NCBI GenBank assembly: GCA_033239005.1
Contig: BSQZ01000006.1
Coordinates: 11,485,162-11,549,161 of the forward strand
DNA from: Lamellibrachia satsuma
Lineage: Eukaryota > Annelida > Polychaeta > Sabellida > Siboglinidae
Length of the DNA: 64,000 nucleotides
Direction: 5' to 3'
Part shown: positions 1-10,269 of the stretch, one piece after another
How the letters are laid out: each line of letters begins with the position of its first letter
Position numbering within the stretch: the first letter of the stretch is position 1
Translations under genes and position numbers: made by a program
Notes under the pieces: generated by a model
What the model saw: only the letters and a program-made list of their open reading frames with translations
Database searches by the model: none
Told to the model about the DNA's origin: nothing

Positions 1-71
1 CTTACACCAGCCGACCAGTCTTTGAACTTCCTCTCTATACACAGACTCGTTAGCGTTGTTGACACAGCCAA

Positions 72-1112
72 TTACAGTGCTATCGTCCGAGCACTTAACC
101 ACGCCAACAGATTGGTTACCAGATACACAATCGTTTGTAAAGAGAGTGAAAAGGAAAGGAGAAAGCACGCAGCCTTGTGGGGCACCAGTGTTAGGAATAA
201 CAGGTTTGGAGAGAGAGGGTAGTTGACCTTGACAGATTGAGGCCTGTGAAGAAGAAAGTTGAGAGTCCAGTGACAGATGGCAGGATGCACATTCAGAGAT
301 ACAAGTTTATCAAACAACTTCACAAGAATTATGGTGTTAAAAGCCGATCTAATGTCCACGAAAAGAATCCTCGCATAAGTACTCGGTTGTTCCAGGTGCT
401 TCATAACATAATATAAACCTAAGGCAACTGCATCGTCCACAGATATGTTAGTTTGATAAGCAAACTGGTGAGGATCCAATAGATCGGCCGTGGAAGATTT
501 CAGATAACGGAGCATAATATGTTCGAAAACTTTCATTGCAACTGAGGTAAGTGCCACTGGACGGTAATCGTTCATGGTAGAGACTTTAGCCTTCTTGGGA
601 ATAGGTATAATCACAGAAGTTTTAAAACACGTTGGAACTATGCACTGTTGTAACGGTGAATTGTAGATGTCTGTGAATACTGGAGCAAGCTGATCGGCGC
701 AATTCTTGAATGTATATGATAAGATGTTGTCAGGACCCGAAGCCTTGCGCGTACTCAGTCGCTTGAACAATGTCCGCACGTCAGCAACGTTAACGGTGAA
801 AGGCGGCGACAGAGGAGTGTCTGTGGGTAGGGGGCGCTGTTCCGGCGATGTGTTTAACTTGTCAAATCTGCTGTAGAAGTCGTTTAGTTGGTCGGGGAAG
901 GACGGGTCGGCGTTGTAAATGACGGAAGCGCTTGGTTTATACTGTGTAATTTGACGTAACCATTGCCATACAGATAAGGTGTTGTTGGAAGCAAATTGGT
1001 TTTCAAGTTTGCGTTTGTATTTGTGCTTGGTAGATCTAATCGCCTTGCTCACTGCGTACTTGGCTCTCCGAAACTCTTCCCTGTTGCCGCTAATGAACGC
1101 TGAGTTTTTCAT
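72..1112 (-). pseudogene. Reverse transcriptase domain of the left-edge non-LTR element, frameshifted
   Basis: The 346-codon minus-strand frame begins in a basic, helical linker (KYKRKLENQF) and enters the RT fingers and palm: KASGPDNI, the block around FKTSVIIPIPKK, NDYRPVALTS, and the first catalytic aspartate block ILFVDIRSAFNTI. Near base 200 the frame is lost. The shifted frame then reads TGAPQGCVLSPFLFTLFTND and the second catalytic block CSDDSTVIG, so the usual YADD box appears as CSDD. A small indel therefore separates two parts of one palm domain. The thumb lies beyond the left edge. The enzyme would copy its own RNA at a nicked target, but this copy cannot. Confidence 0.85.
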
Positions 1113-1321
1113 GGCTAGTTTCAGTTTAATGCCCTTGGTAAACCATGGTTTGTCGTTGCCATATACTGTAACTAACTTACTATCGTAGCAGGTTTCTTCA
1201 CACCAACTGATGTAGGCAGTTACTATGTCAGTGTACGCGTCGAGGTCGGGCAGGAATCTTTAAACATTTGCTAGTCCGTGTTGTCAAGGCAAGCTTTCAA
1301 AGCAATCGTCGAGTCAGCAGT

Positions 1322-1756
1322 CTACTTTCTCACTGTCTTGGTGGTCGGTTTTATTGTTTTTAACTTCCGACGGTATGGAGGAATCAATACGACTGTATCG
1401 TGATCAGACTCACCCAACGGAGCCCTGGTGGTGGCCCGGTGAGCGTCCTTGAAGATGGTGTAGCAGTGGTGTAGAGTTTTATTGCTACGAGTGGAGCAAT
1501 TAACATGTTGTTTGTATCGGGGTAGAACTTTCTTCAGATTAGTGTAATTGAAGTCACCCAGGATGATGATGACACTATCAGGGTAGGTTGTTTCTGCTGC
1601 CAACACGCGGGTAGTTAACTGGTTAATTGCATTGGTTGCGAATAATAACTTTTCTTTTCCACAATAGGGGCGTTTATAATATATGAAGCATCGAATTACT
1701 GCAGGTAGGCAACACTGCAATGAGGCCAACGTATTGGGTCTTGCAACATTTCTCAC
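1322..1756 (-). pseudogene. AP-endonuclease C-terminal part of the same non-LTR element
   Basis: The 144-codon minus-strand frame carries VIIILGDFNYTNL (the DxN catalytic block of APE-like endonucleases) near residue 65 and GESDHDTVVLIP (the SDH block) near residue 117. The N-terminal blocks that carry the catalytic Asn and Glu are absent, so the copy is truncated on its 5' side near 1,790. It lies about 200 bases upstream, in transcription order, of the RT frame at 1,112-72. The intervening bases read as degenerate linker in the same orientation. Confidence 0.8.
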
Positions 1757-1790
1757 AACGGGAGGGCAACAGCGAATTGGAAAATGTGTA

Positions 1791-2393
1791 ATTTCCTTTG
1801 CAGTACAATAATGATTAAAGTAATTAACGTTAGAACTTGCTTCATGCCATCGTGGACTCCTTCGCTTTCAAACATAGACTGCATTGATATTTTTGTCCTT
1901 TATAATGCTGGTTTTTTCATGAAATGTTTTAATACAACGATGCTATTAAACAAAGTTTAACCCAAGAAAACGTTTCCGCAAAATGTCAGACAAACATAGG
2001 CACTGAAACATTGCAAGCAATGCAAAATGCACATTAAAGGAATACATTATTCCTACTGGAAGGTTCGTTGTTCTCGTACAGCTAACTGACTAACTTTGCT
2101 GTGTTTATTTCTAACGCGTGACTTGCTATCGCTTCCATGTAGCATGCATCAGCTAATATCATGCAATTCGTAAATTGCTGCACAGCCTCCTTTGATTTGA
2201 AAATGATTCGACTAACTTGGCGTCTTTACATAAACATCTTACATTAGACTTCATATTACCAGACAATACAATCCTCTGAAAAATTAAACGTATTTAGTTT
2301 GCCTCGTTTCTCTGGCTGTACAATTGCGCTCTGCCACGTCTACCGCTCCAGCCGAGCTCTTAGACGGATAGACACATAACCAGTCGTATAATA
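1791..2393. other. Intergenic stretch, nothing recognised
   Basis: About 600 AT-rich bases lie between two opposite-strand retroelements. I see no convincing ORF, RNA gene or tandem repeat. Confidence 0.6.
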
Positions 2394-2675
2394 CTGTCAG
2401 GGATTTTACCTGTGATGGGCAGGAGGGGTCATAAATATCGAAATTGTCGGGGGATGGCAATTAACATGTTAGTCCAGAGGCTGTGTAGGGAAGAGGAAGT
2501 TGGATTTGTGGATTTATGGGAAAGTTTTGTTGGGAGGGGTGATATGTACATGAAGGATGGGCTTCATTTAAGTGGAAAGGGGGCGGCAGTATTCGCGGAC
2601 AAACTCTCAGCAGCAGTAGATAGCGACTTGGGTACAATGACAAATATTTTTGGAAGTAAACATTCTTTAAACTAG
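2394..2675 (+). pseudogene. CR1 ORF1 C-terminus, SGNH/GDSL-type esterase end
   Basis: The frame reads LSGILPVMGRRG at the truncation point, then a helix and a block ending GDMYMKDGLHLSGKGA near 2,540-2,590. That D-x-x-H block is the C-terminal catalytic Asp/His signature of SGNH hydrolases, the esterase domain known in CR1-type ORF1 proteins. The earlier GDS and GTNN blocks are missing here but are present in copy C (47,036-47,215). The frame ends at TAG 2,673-2,675, overlapping the ORF2 frame by 16 bases. In the family this domain is thought to act on lipids or membranes during retrotransposition; that role is known for relatives, not shown here. Confidence 0.75.
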
Positions 2676-5550
2676 AAGTGCAGGGGGGTTACCTAGAGGT
2701 GTCTCAAGCAGAACAAGAGACCACTAGCACAGATAAACCAATATCAAATCATCCGAAAAACATCTCTGAAAAAGGTTATAGATGCGTATGTTTAAATGCA
2801 AGGAGCATAGTAAATAAGAAAAATGAATTAAACATTATGGTAGAAGATATTGACCCTCACATAATTGGTATAACTGAATCATGGGCCAACATAGATATAA
2901 CAGATGCTGAATTAGGACTGACAGGATACGTAATGTTTAGGAAAGATCGAATAGGAAGAAGGGGCGGGGGAGTTATTTTATATGTTAAAGAATCTATTCA
3001 GGCTTATGAAATGAAACTAGAAAGGGAAGCAGATTGCGATGAAGCTGTTTGGTGCAAAATTGTTTCAGGAAATTCAAAATTAACTGTTGGATTAGTTTAC
3101 CGAAGTCCAAACATAAACGAAGAGGACAACACAAAAATAAAAAACGCTATAAAGGAAGTTAGTAAAGGGGAATGTATCATAATGGGAGATTTTAACCATG
3201 GACACATACAATGGAATTCTCTAGAGAGCACAGGGATTGAGGATCAACAATTTCTATGTTTAATCCAGGATAGCTTTCTTACTCAGCACGTACTAGAACC
3301 AACCAGGGGAGAAAATGTATTAGATATAGTTTTGTCATCACAAAAAGAATTAGTGGACAATGTAAAAATATTTGAACCATTGGGTAATAGTGACCATAAT
3401 CAAATACATTTTGACATCAATGTAAAATCAGAAAGTAAAAATAAGAAAACGTACAAGAGAAACTTCTACAAAGGTAACTACAAAGATATGAGAAAATACT
3501 TAGCACAGCTAGATTGGAATAACATGCTGATGAATAAGACTGCAATTGAATGTTGGAATATTCTAAAATATGAAATTGAGAGTATCATTGATAAATTTGT
3601 TCCCTTCCGAAAACAAGGAAAACGGTGTAGAAAGAAACACGTGTCAAAAGAGGCAATTAGAAAAATAATGCTAAAACAAACTATGTGGAGGGTTTATAGG
3701 CGTACCAGAAAGGAAGAAGACTATGCAAAATACAAAGAGGCACTTAATGCAGCTACAACTGAAATCAGACAATCTAAAAGAAGCTATGAGCAAAAACTGG
3801 CATGTAACATAAAAACTGACAGCAAGAGTTTTTATGCATATGTCAGGAGTAAACAAAACGTACAAGACAAGGTTGGACCTCTAGAAGACAGTGCTGGAAA
3901 TATAATATCACAGGGGTTTTTAATGGCGGAAGACCTAAATGGTTACTTCAGTTCAGTGTTTACAAAAGAAGATATTAGTTCATTACCAGTTGCTGATGCT
4001 AAATTTCAGGGGACTAAATCTGACTATTTAGGACCGTTAGTTGTAACTCCAGAATTGGTAGCTAGGAAAATAAAGGCAATGAAGGATAACAAATCACCGG
4101 GAGTGGATGGGATTCCTCCAAAATTACTAATGGAAACAGTAGATCAAATCAGTATACCACTTGCAAGAGTATTCAACTTGTCATTAAAAGAGGGAGTTGT
4201 TCCGTTTGAATGGAAAGAAGCAAACATCATACCATTATTTAAAAAGGGTTCGAGAAATAAGTCAGAGAATTACAGACCAGTGAGTTTAACGTCAGTGATT
4301 TGTAAATTATTAGAAAGGTTAATTAAAGACCATATGGTGGACTTCCTCGTTAAGCATAAATTATTAAAATCATCTCAACATGGATTCCTTAAAGCGAGGT
4401 CATGCTTAACAAATGTGTTATGTTTTTGGAAGAAATCACTAAGTGGATAGACGAGGGATCGCCAGTAGATATTATCTACTTAGATTTTCAGAAAGCTTTT
4501 GACAAAGTGCCACATCAAAGATTGCTACTTAAATTAAAAGCCCATGGTATCGGGGATAGCATAACTGACTGGATAGAACAATGGCTGACTGACAGAAGAC
4601 AACGAGTTGTAGTAGATGGCGAAGTTTCAAATTGGAAATCGGTTTTGAGTGGGGTACCTCAAGGATCAGTATTAGGACCTATATTATTCTTAATTTATAT
4701 CAATGACTTGGACGACAGTATAACAAGTAACGTACTGAAATTTGCGGACGACACAAAACTGTTTAGAAAGGTTAATACTGATGGTGATAAACAACATTTA
4801 CAAAACGATCTAGACAGATTAGTGAAATGGTCTGAGAAATGGCAGATGCTGTTCAATTTTGGGAAATGTAAATGCCTACATACAGGACATGGGAACTTGA
4901 ATGTAAACTATAAAATGGGAGCTACTGTTCTTGGTACTACTGTAAAAGAAAAGGACTTAGGAGTTACAATAAGCGCTGATATGAAAGTTTCAGAGCAGTG
5001 TGGTATTGCAGCTTCAAAGGGTAATCAAATTCTTGGATTGATTAGAAGAAACATAACATACAAGGGAAAAAAGTTAATTATACCTCTTTATAAAGCAATA
5101 GTTAGACCTCATTTAGAATACTGTATACAAGCATGGAGACCATATCGTAAGAAGGATATAGATACGCTTGAACGCATACAAAGGAGAGCAACTAAAATGA
5201 TTCCAGAACTTAGAGACCTTAGTTATGAAGAACGCCTGAAAGAATGTGGTTTAACAACTCTAGAGACAAGGAGGTTAAGAGGAGATCAGATTGAAGTTTT
5301 TAAGATATTGAATGGGTATGAAAATATTGATAGAAATATGTTTTTCTCACTCAAGAAGGATAGCAGAACTAGAGGACATGAGGTAAAATTAGTAAAGGAT
5401 CAATGTAGATTGGACATCAGGAAGCACTCGTTCTCACAGAGGACAGTAAATGAATGGAACAAACTGTCTACAGATTGTGTAACTGCTAGCAGCGTGAATA
5501 TGTTTAAAAACAAGGTTGACACATATATCAGAAGGGCGGGTTATAAGTAG
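2660..5550 (+). pseudogene. CR1 ORF2: AP-endonuclease + reverse transcriptase, one frameshift
   Basis: The endonuclease blocks are CLNARSIVNKK (Asn), IIGITESWAN (Glu), LVYRSP, IIMGDFNHGH (DxN) and NSDHNQIHF (SDH). The RT then shows KSPGVDGIPP, ANIIPLFKKGS, YRPVSLTSVICKLLERL, YLDFQKAFDKVPH (first catalytic Asp), SGVPQGSVLGP, KFADDTKLF (catalytic pair) and the thumb. The frame breaks near 4,425, where one T is missing relative to copies C and D; the rest runs in the 4,402-5,550 frame to TAG. The frame opens at 2,660, and its first AUG codes a Met inside the endonuclease, after the essential Asn block. ORF2 therefore has no usable AUG start of its own. Copy D (56.5-59.1 kb) has the same protein with stops instead of frameshifts. 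Confidence 0.9.
2666..2672 (+). promoter_or_regulatory. Candidate -1 ribosomal frameshift heptamer TTTAAAC at the ORF1/ORF2 overlap
   Basis: In the ORF1 frame the codons are TCT TTA AAC TAG. The heptamer T TTA AAC therefore matches the X XXY YYZ rule with its Y codons in the zero frame, and the stop follows at once. Moving back one base continues CTA GAA GTG CAG, which is the ORF2 frame. The ORF2 frame is open only from 2,660, so the two frames overlap by just 16 bases and the heptamer lies inside that window. The same bases occur in copy B (minus strand, 38,948-38,954). A possible 7-bp stem with one bulge (GTGTCTC with GAGACCAC, about 2,699-2,725) lies farther downstream than usual for a stimulator. 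Stop-restart at the nearby GTG is the main alternative. Confidence 0.5.
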
Positions 5551-5651
5551 GTGAACATTGTTGGACTCTCGATAAGCCAATGGCTTCCTTGTCCACTTGC
5601 CATCTGGGCCTTTGGCTTGGATGGCAAATCTTGTTAAATCTTGTTAAATAA
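5551..5651 (+). repeat. CR1 family 3' UTR and terminal tandem repeat
   Basis: About 100 bases follow the ORF2 stop and are shared with four other copies in the window: the phrases TTGGACTCTCGATAAGCCAA, CTTCCTTGTCCACTTGCCAT and GGATGGCAAATCTTGTT, then repeats of AAATCTTGTT. Copy B has about three repeat units, copy A two and copies C and D about one. Short 3' repeats of this kind are used by CR1/L2 elements for target priming. Confidence 0.8.
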
Positions 5652-6210
5652 GCGGCACCATACTATCGTCGAAGACCAGGCTGCAGTTCTTTGTTGTGAA
5701 ACCATCTCTGCAGCTAACAAATTGGACTTCAAAGTGGCACCTCTTCATAGGTTTAATGGTCACTGTGACACAGACGTCAAGTGCGTGACGCCGTACTGCT
5801 ATTGTCGCCTTACATGGCTGGCCGGCTGATTGCAGCTGTTCGACCGTAATTGCCGGGGTAACCCGGTCGATTTGCATACATCTACTGGGTGTCTTCCTGT
5901 TATAGCTGCTTCCCTTTAAAGCATTAAGGTTGACATTCGTATTAGTCCACTTACAGCAATTTTTTATTCTACATATTTGCAGGGGGTGGCTGGGGTGTGT
6001 GGCGGGGGGAGCGTCAAATACTACAGATTGCATTGAAACATTTAGATATGAGAAAAAACAGTCGTCCTCTATGGTGCTTCCCACCAGCTGTGTATGTTGA
6101 TTTAGTTGACGGACAAGGCTTCTCATAAAGTACACTGTGGTGAACCAGTTTTCAATTCCAATGTAATTAGCAATATTATCATGGTTTCTTTGGGTGTTCA
6201 GCTGCGACAT
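5644..6210 (-). other. Unrecognised 188-codon ORF
   Basis: An uninterrupted ATG-initiated minus-strand frame starts at 6,210 and ends just where the CR1 copy A 3' tail begins. The protein is mixed and cysteine-bearing, with a C-terminal half (VRRHALDVCVTVTIKPMKRC) that looks beta-strand-like. It shows no clear signal peptide, membrane segment or recognised catalytic motif. Its length is unusual for an AT-rich, stop-dense region, so it could be a real exon, an old repeat or chance. I assign no function. Confidence 0.25.
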
Positions 6211-6810
6211 TTGCTTCGTGACTCATTCAATGTTTAGCATCACAGAGAGCACTCTACCTGAATCTACATAATAATAGAAGATGAATGCGATATAATATGC
6301 AACTAACAAATATGGGCAGTATTATGCTCTATTCAGAGGCCACAGCTTCCGGTGCAGGCGCACTGGGGCAATGCCAATAAATACTGGGTATGTAGCAGAT
6401 ATGACCTCACGGTGATGCTGACAAACAACGTAGCTGTTGATTTCGTGAAGTGGACCAGCGAGCAGGACCACCCTCCTGACGTAGCCCAGTGCGAGGTTAT
6501 GAAGGCCCTCGTACTATGTGAAAACGTGAAGAGCCCCTCGTTCCAGTCCAGCAAATATGCCAATGAGCCATTCCTTGCTTGCCAGATACGTTGTGGGAAG
6601 AGTCATGTTCTATACATTAATGAAATATATTAATATGTCATCAATAACATATGTCAAGCTAAATATTTGAAATGGCATAATGTGCAAGGACACATCCGTA
6701 CGTTTTATAGCACTTTTTGTTGGCCTTGTAACCGTACGTCACCCGAAGCCGCCTGAAACCGTATGTCGGCAAGAACTGTTACGTGGCGATTTAAGCGGAG
6801 CTTCTCCCTA

Positions 6811-6880
6811 GTGAAATTCGTGGGAATTATAACGACGTCAAATGAATATAATGGATTCAAAGTCCCAAAGAACACATTTG
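6811..6880 (+). other. Exon-like cassette 1 with splice donor, duplicated at 7,299
   Basis: The segment reads VKFVGIITTSNEYNGFKVPKNTFG and ends exactly at ACATTTG|GTAAGT, a strong 5' splice-site match. A second copy at 7,299-7,368 reads VNFVGIKMTSNTGVKVPKNTFG and ends at the same ACATTTG|GTAAGT. The two are clearly related at peptide and DNA level, and similarity falls away soon after the donor. I do not recognise the peptide. This may be a tandemly duplicated exon or a repeat carrying a splice-like end. Confidence 0.4.
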
Positions 6881-7298
6881 GTAAGTTTAAAAAACAACAA
6901 CAACAATATTCGTACTTTCTAGATGCCATAATCGCGATAGCTCCTTCACGTGATTGCAGACAGAAGAACCGCACAGCATTTCACATGAATGAACAGATCA
7001 CTTTTTAAGTTTTATTATTAACAACACCAAGCTTAATTTGTGTTAGGAAGTAACTCATTAACATTGTTTTAAATAATAAGTTGATTACACTGGAACGAAA
7101 TCATGAAAATAACAAGCAACACGAATTCATTTCGTGAAGTGGACTAGCAAGACTAGTGGTCAATTTGTGAACCAATAATAAGATTCAATTGATGAAAAAG
7201 AGCATGAGTTAATTACTAATCGAACCAACATGCATCTCAACTATTATTTTACGTCATCATCTTCACTCAAGGTAAAGCATAGGGCCGAAACGACTCTT

Positions 7299-7368
7299 TT
7301 CCAAGTGAACTTCGTGGGAATTAAAATGACGTCAAATACTGGAGTCAAAGTCCCAAAGAACACATTTG
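7299..7368 (+). other. Exon-like cassette 2 with splice donor
   Basis: This is the second copy of the cassette described at 6,811-6,880, with the same GTAAGT donor and a peptide differing mainly by losing two residues (TSNTG for TSNEYNG). The net codon-length difference (6 bases) keeps frame, which hints at past coding constraint. Confidence 0.4.
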
Positions 7369-7489
7369 GTAAGTATTTTTTAATATATGTTCCAACACGT
7401 TTTTATGTAAGTTATTAATGTCAAGTAATGGGTAAATGGGCGTTTTTCGCCGAGATAATATATGTGCGCTTACTTCTCCAGACTTTATA

Positions 7490-8075
7490 AAATGTTAAGT
7501 AGTTTAGATTGGTGTGCGACGTACGGTTTCGGGCGACGAACGGTTTAAATATTTTAGCGTTATACTGAATACAGATGTTAAACGCGTTTTTTTATGTCAC
7601 AATAGTTGCCAAGCGTATCCCTGCACATGCTGCGTGCCATGGAATTACAAAGCTACACAGAAATGGCCTCGCCTGGAAGAGGGTCCTATATCAAAAAGAC
7701 TTGCAGTTCAAAAGACTTCGCACTACACTGCAGTAGTTACAGCAGCAACGCCAGTCTGAATAGCCTGATCGCAAATGTGGCGTAGCACACCACACCTCTT
7801 ACATTGTGTCGCTGGCACAGACGTTGCGGCTCTTTCGCGCGTTGCGGAAGAGCCTAGGAGCGGCCTCTGCAAGGAAATGCCAAGCACATGGTAGGTTGAG
7901 GGGAGGGGCAGTAAGAAGTTGTGTAAGAGCCTAGGAGCGGCCTCTGCAAGGAAACTCCAAGCACATAGTAGGTTGGGAGGGGGGGGGCAGTAAGAAACGG
8001 CGCAGACGAATGTGCGACTTGAAATGTATTAAACTGATTCAAATGACGTTGGTTGTTACGTTTTTACACTAACAA
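7490..8075 (+). repeat. Inverted repeat family P, right-facing arm
   Basis: This arm is closely similar to the reverse complement of 9,675-10,085. The shared stretch runs from AATGTTAAGTAGTTTAGA through GTGCGACGT, TGAATACA, AACGCGTTTTTTTA, CACAGAAATGGC and GAGGGTCC to the final AATGACGTTGGTTGTTAC. This arm contains a 75-bp tandem duplication (about 7,850-8,000) beginning AGCCTAGGAGCGGCCTCTGC that the other arm has only once. About 1.6 kb separates the arms. Confidence 0.7.
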
Positions 8076-9674
8076 CAGCAAAACGGCGGCATCAATATAA
8101 CTTTATTATCGAAGAAGAACCGCCTCTATAGGATAAAACTCGTACTAACCTCAAGCTTAGACCACCTATAGGACAATAATGACATGATACTAATTTCACA
8201 CATAATCGTCCAAGCCTGTGCATGCGTGCGTGCGTGCGTGCGTGCGTGCGAGCGAGCCTACACAATATATTCAGAGATTCCTTAGGGAAAGATCACAACA
8301 TAATTTTTAAAAATATATTTTGAAAAGTCTTCGATTGGAGCGTTCCCATTGTATTTGCGAAGGAATCCACAATGAAACGCTTAATGTAAGATCTAACGTT
8401 ATTTACGCTAAACACATTTTGCTGCGAAGGGCACTGCCAACGTTTGCGGTTTCTCCGTATGCTTTCATGTTGTCTGCATGTAATTACAAGTCGTATGAAT
8501 GTCTCGTCGCCGTGGTACCTAACTAAATTTATTATGTTGCGCCTATCACCAAAGAGGGCGTGTTTATGGCATCATAAGACGAAATAATGTTGCATTTAGT
8601 GCTAGTCGCTTCATATTCGTTCATGGAGGTGGACATGTGTGGTTTCCTGTTGATGTCAGCATTGCAGGTACGTAATAACTGTATCAATATTTTCTTAAAT
8701 TATTTTGAGTTTCGTAACGCAATATGCATACAGTTATCAACTTTAGCATATAATTATGTGGTTGAATCATTATTTTGTAAGGTAGACAATTAGATTGCCT
8801 TCTGTGTTTTGAAGAAACACATATTTAGTGACATAGCCATGCTTACATTTATGTTGATCTAACCAACTGTTGAAGATTGGTTGCAAAATGTCGTTATTAC
8901 CACCATATTGTATTTACAGACAGATGACCCATTCGACGCTAGATTCTACGCGTGCATTCCTCTTCAAGGAAAGTGCATACATTCGAACTAACAGTACCGT
9001 GAAATGCTGGCGAGTCGTGAGGTAACAACATCATAAGAAAAACCCGTGTTATCGGTTTGTAAGTTATGCCTCCCATTCTTATCTTCTGCTGGGCCGCACG
9101 CAATGGTCCGCTAAGTAATTTCTCACATACATAGATGTAATGTGTTTTAATTGTAGGTCTTCTTTGCTCACGCAAATGAGTACTAGCATATTACATAAGT
9201 GTAGTTAAAGCATTGTTCCAGTTTCGACGAAATTTTAATCGTGTAAATCATATAATGGCAATATCAATGCCCACATTGACAATGAAAAAAAACAGTGAAG
9301 GTGAATATCACCTGTAAAATATATAGTCATTTAATGTATTGAAGTTTAGAAGAGAAAATAAATTAATTGCTATGTCTAACCGGTGGCAATTTTGAATTCT
9401 AATGGTAAAAAAGGTATGGCTCGCTAGGACAAAAGTTTGATAATTTGGATATCTGAAATGTAGCTTCTGCAGGCCCCTTGGATTCCCTCCTTCGGGGTAT
9501 TTATACGCTGAGTTTATCAAATGCAGACTCCGTCAACAGAGGCGCAATAATTGCTTAAATACGCGAAGGGCTTGCCAAATTTGCAACTTAATTTTTTAGA
9601 GTTGGGTCTCGCTTGCATATATATCAGTTCTTCGGCGATAATAAAGTGATATTGCTGCCGCCGTTCTGGTGTTG
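8076..9674. other. Spacer between the inverted arms; no gene recognised
   Basis: About 1.6 kb of AT-rich sequence with a short (TGCG)n tract at 8,222-8,252. Short frames near 8,320-8,790 and 8,939-9,175 have no recognisable domain. Confidence 0.5.
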
Positions 9675-10085
9675 TTAGTGTAAAAATGTAACAACCAACG
9701 TCATTTCAATCAACAAACGTCATTGCAAGTCGCACATTCGTCTGCGTCGCTTCTTACTGCCCCCACCCAACCTACTATGTGCTTGGAGTTTCCTTGCAGA
9801 GGCTGCTCCTAGGCTCTTACACAACGCGCGAAAGAGCCGCAACGTCTTTTGACCTGCAAGTCTATTTGATATTGGACCCTCTTCCACGCGGAGCCATTTC
9901 TGTGTAGCTTGGGGAATTCCATGGCACGCAGCTTGTGTAGTGACGCGCTTGACAACTATTGTGACATCTAAAAAAACGCGTTTAAAATATGTATTCAGCA
10001 TAACACTAAAATAGTGAAACGGTTCGTCACCCGAAAAAGCACGTCGCACACAAGTCTAAACTACTTAACATTTTAAAACGATTTG
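9675..10085 (-). repeat. Inverted repeat family P, left-facing arm, with a 109-codon frame
   Basis: This is the minus-strand counterpart of 7,490-8,075. It keeps an open frame (10,049-9,720) ending in a basic stretch, GGGSKKRRRRMCDLQ, that resembles a nuclear localisation signal. The other arm's frame diverges and stops earlier, so coding potential is doubtful. It may be a short non-autonomous transposon or an inverted segmental duplication. Confidence 0.6.
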
Positions 10086-10165
10086 TTTCGATTTCTTAGT
10101 TAGGAATAGGGTTAGGTTTGGGAACCCTAACTAGGAGATTGAACTAATCTTTTCGAAATATTGCA

Positions 10166-10265
<100 letters not shown>

Positions 10266-10269
10266 TCAT

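Larger units (their letters stand above)
1..1790 (-). mobile_element. Non-LTR retrotransposon fragment (AP-endonuclease + reverse transcriptase), runs off the left edge
   Basis: Reading the minus strand from about 1,790 down gives the C-terminal half of an AP-type endonuclease, a linker, then a reverse transcriptase that continues past base 1. The order EN-linker-RT and the motif spelling fit the Jockey/CR1/L2/Rex1 superfamily. The first half of the endonuclease is missing, as expected for a 5'-truncated insertion, and I see no clean 5' end. At least one frameshift and in-frame stops make it non-functional. The RT spelling differs from that of the CR1-like family repeated elsewhere in the window, so this is a separate family. 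Confidence 0.85.
2394..5660 (+). mobile_element. CR1-like non-LTR retrotransposon, copy A (5'-truncated, otherwise nearly complete)
   Basis: This copy carries, in order, the end of an ORF1 SGNH/GDSL-type esterase (2,394-2,675), an ORF2 endonuclease plus reverse transcriptase (2,660-5,550), and a short 3' UTR. The 3' UTR is shared with copies B (37.39-39.10 kb, minus), C (ending near 50.15 kb), D (56.41-59.19 kb, minus) and E (63.30-63.61 kb). The 3' end is a tandem repeat of about 10 bases (AAATCTTGTT), typical of CR1/L2 tails. Copy C shows that ORF1 also begins with a PHD-like zinc finger, the CR1 arrangement. The 5' truncation falls inside the esterase near 2,394. One single-base deletion near 4,425 is the main ORF2 lesion. 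Confidence 0.9.

Noticed and set aside
10080..10140. TTAGGGTTAGG-like words near 10,105, suggesting an interstitial telomere
   Set aside because: Only one or two imperfect units; not a tandem array.
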